From: Actinomycetes bacterium
GTDB taxonomy: Bacteria > Actinomycetota > Acidimicrobiia > Acidimicrobiales > UBA8190
Direction: 5' to 3'
NCBI GenBank assembly: GCA_021798135.1
Contig: JAJZYI010000222.1
Coordinates: 1-5,661 of the forward strand
DNA length: 5,661 bases
Part shown: positions 4,426 through 5,661 of the stretch, piece after piece
How positions within the stretch are numbered: position 1 is the first letter of the stretch
Layout: the number at the start of each line of letters is the position of its first letter
Translations under genes and position numbers: made by a program
The notes under the pieces: generated by a model
Databases searched by the model: none
What the model was told of the DNA's origin: nothing
Seen by the model: only the letters and a program-made list of their open reading frames with translations

Positions 4426-5334
4426 GTGCGTGAACCCGTCGGCACCCGAGAGATCACGTCGACCCGGGTCTACGACGCACCGCGCCCCACGGTCTTCGCC
4501 ATGTGGACCGAGGCCGAGCACCTGGCCCGGTGGTGGGGCCCGGACGGGTTCTCGGCGCCCCGGGTGACGTCGGACCCGCGCCCGGGCGGGACGCTCACCA
4601 TCGTGATGGCCGGCCCGGACTTCGAGGAGACCATGCAGGCCCGCTACCGCGAGGTCGTGGCGCCCGAGCGCATCGTGGTCGACTCGGTCGTCCCCGGACC
4701 CGACGGCCAGCCGTTCCTGGAGTCGTCGCACACGGTCACGTTCGCCGACCTCGGCGACCGCACCGAGGTGACCGTGACGGCACGGGCGGCGGTGTTCGCC
4801 GCCGCCGGGCTCGGCGCGCTCGACGGCATGCAGGCGGGGTGGAACCAGAGCCTGCAGTGCCTGGACGACGCCCTCACCGGCGCGGCCGGCCGCCAGGTAC
4901 TGCTGACCCGGCTGTACGACGCGGCGCCCGACGCCGTCTTCGCCCTGTGGGAGGATCCGGCCCACCTCGAGCGCTGGTGGGGGCCCGACGGCTCCACCCT
5001 CACCGTCGACGAGATCGAGGTGCGTCCCGGCGGCCGGTGGCGCTTCACCATGCACGGGCCCGACGGGCGCGACCACCCCGACCGCGTCACCTTCGAGGAG
5101 GTGGTCCGGGGTCGGCGCCTCGTCTACACGCACGGGGAGCCGTCCGACCCCGAGCCGCCGTCCACCGCGGTCGTCACCTTCGACGAGGTGGCCGGCCGCA
5201 CCGCCCTGTCGATGCGGCTGGTGTTCGCCAGCGCCGAGGCACGCGACCTGGTCGTCGACCGGCACGACCCCGCGACCGGCGCGTCGCAGGCCCTGGACCG
5301 CCTCGCCGGCCTGGTGGAGACCACCGCGACCTGA
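4426..5334 (+). CDS. Tandem-duplicated AHSA1/SRPBCC domain protein
   Basis: This 302-aa cytoplasmic protein holds two copies of the AHSA1-like SRPBCC fold, roughly residues 8-150 and 157-298. Each repeats the same signature: YDAPRPTVFAMW then HLARWWGPDGF (16-42), and YDAAPDAVFALW then HLERWWGPDGS (164-190). Each has a following PGG turn (53-55 and 201-203). The first copy keeps the closing helix motif GWNQSLQCL (138-146). In the second the matching stretch reads GASQALDRL (285-293), losing the Trp. SRPBCC folds form a deep hydrophobic pocket for small ligands. Despite the family name, bacterial members are not established Hsp90 activators. Such genes often sit beside ArsR regulators, as here. 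The start is GTG with AGGAGG 6 nt upstream, inside a hairpin. The ligand is unknown. Confidence 0.92.
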   Translation: MREPVGTREITSTRVYDAPRPTVFAMWTEAEHLARWWGPDGFSAPRVTSDPRPGGTLTIVMAGPDFEETMQARYREVVAPERIVVDSVVPGPDGQPFLESSHTVTFADLGDRTEVTVTARAAVFAAAGLGALDGMQAGWNQSLQCLDDALTGAAGRQVLLTRLYDAAPDAVFALWEDPAHLERWWGPDGSTLTVDEIEVRPGGRWRFTMHGPDGRDHPDRVTFEEVVRGRRLVYTHGEPSDPEPPSTAVVTFDEVAGRTALSMRLVFASAEARDLVVDRHDPATGASQALDRLAGLVETTAT

Positions 5335-5368
5335 GCCACGGCCCGAGCAGCGGCCCGAGCCACGTCCG
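5333..5368. repeat. Three-unit 12-nt tandem repeat beginning in the stop codon
   Basis: Units at 5333-5344 (GAGCCACGGCCC), 5345-5356 (GAGCAGCGGCCC) and 5357-5368 (GAGCCACGTCCG) follow one another directly. The array begins inside the TGA of the AHSA1 gene, just as the larger array at 3081 begins at the MFS stop. Confidence 0.8.
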
Positions 5369-5370
5369 GA

Positions 5371-5383
5371 CGGGGCCGCCCCG
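5371..5383. terminator. Small GC hairpin after the AHSA1 gene
   Basis: CGGGG (5371-5375) and CCCCG (5379-5383) make a 5-bp stem with a 3-nt loop, 36 nt after the stop codon. There is no U-tract. It is the nearest terminator-like structure to the operon end, but it is short. Confidence 0.25.
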
Positions 5384-5460
5384 CCCGGTGCGCTGTGCCG
5401 TTCGCCCCTGGGCGCCGACGCGCAAGGGCCGCATGATGGCCGGGTGGAGCGACCGCCGTG

Positions 5461-5478
5461 ACCGGGACCGGTCCCGGT
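5461..5478. promoter_or_regulatory. 18-bp perfect palindrome (operator or hairpin)
   Basis: ACCGGGACCGGTCCCGGT is identical to its reverse complement over all 18 bp. It lies 127 bp past the AHSA1 stop and 23 bp before an ATG at 5502. It fits a dimeric regulator site for a gene starting near the right edge; with no loop bases it is less suited to an RNA hairpin. Confidence 0.5.
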
Positions 5479-5501
5479 GGCGCTCGTGGCATCTAGCGTC
5501 C

Positions 5502-5661
5502 ATGACCTCCGAGACAAGCTCCGCGCAGCCCGAGCGCTCCGAGATGCACCCACGCCGGGCGCCGACGCAGCGTCCGCGACCGATGCCCGAGACGGGTCCG
5601 CCACCGGCGCCCGAGCCGCCGCGACCGGTATCTTCTTCACCCAGCAGCCAGGCGACGATGG
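5502..5661 (+). CDS. Possible N-terminus of a Pro-rich protein (partial, doubtful)
   Basis: The ATG at 5502 opens a frame without stops to the window end (53 codons). The peptide is disordered-looking, rich in Pro, Arg, Ser and Glu (for example PETGPPPAPEPPRP). The same frame is open further upstream to ATGATG at 5433. There is no ribosome-binding site before 5502. Third-position GC is only modestly higher than in the two other forward frames, one of which is also open from a GTG at 5486. I cannot tell which frame is coding, or whether any is. Confidence 0.22.
   Translation, partial: MTSETSSAQPERSEMHPRRAPTQRPRPMPETGPPPAPEPPRPVSSSPSSQATM

Larger units (their letters stand above)
5335..5501. 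other. Intergenic region after the AHSA1 gene
   Basis: Apart from the 12-nt repeat, the short hairpin and the 18-bp palindrome described separately, I see no convincing gene, tRNA or clear promoter here. Open frames on both strands look like products of high GC content. Confidence 0.5.

Noticed and set aside
4273..5640. 455-codon minus-strand ORF opposite groES and the AHSA1 gene
   Set aside because: It is a low-complexity antisense frame with no recognisable domain, opposite a well-supported protein.

Overview
This window is very GC-rich, with strong G/C preference at codon third positions, GTG starts, start/stop overlaps between neighbouring genes, and promoters whose -10 box sits about 7 bases before a start codon (leaderless-type). 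With the protein signatures (mycobacterial-style GroES mobile loop, DHA2 exporter, ArsR, CPWC glutaredoxin, AHSA1 proteins) this points to a high-GC bacterium, most likely Actinomycetota. I cannot place it further.

Layout. (1) 1-1231, minus strand: a two-gene membrane-protein operon. The first gene (617-1231) encodes a 204-aa, about five-helix protein resembling CopD/DUF2269-type proteins. The second (1-620, cut by the window edge) overlaps it by GTGA and encodes a four-helix protein with a repetitive Gly/Ser/Ala/Met N-terminus. (2) 1232-1483: divergent control region, with a TTGACA-17-TATTCT promoter facing right and a weaker candidate facing left. (3) 1484-3091, plus: a 14-helix MFS exporter of the DHA2 (EmrB/QacA) type, apparently preceded by a 10-codon leaderless ORF coupled to it by an ATGA overlap. 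(4) 3081-3318: a tandem repeat starting at the MFS stop codon, a long hairpin and the arsR control region with a 22-bp inverted repeat. (5) 3319-5334, plus: a probable operon of an ArsR repressor, a YruB-type glutaredoxin-like protein, a solo GroES with a shortened roof loop, and a protein with two tandem AHSA1/SRPBCC domains. Its internal junctions carry a hairpin, a 14-nt tandem repeat and a hairpin that hides a ribosome-binding site. (6) 5335-5661: mainly non-coding as far as I can tell, with a 12-nt repeat, an 18-bp perfect palindrome and possibly the start of a Pro-rich ORF at the right edge.

How the genes may work together (inference): the ArsR protein probably represses its own four-gene operon through the 22-bp inverted repeat. 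The operon's contents (thiol-disulfide protein, co-chaperonin, small-molecule-binding SRPBCC domains) suggest a stress or redox response rather than classical metal efflux. The MFS exporter and the membrane pair form a separate divergent unit whose substrate cannot be read from the sequence. Short tandem duplications recur at several gene boundaries.
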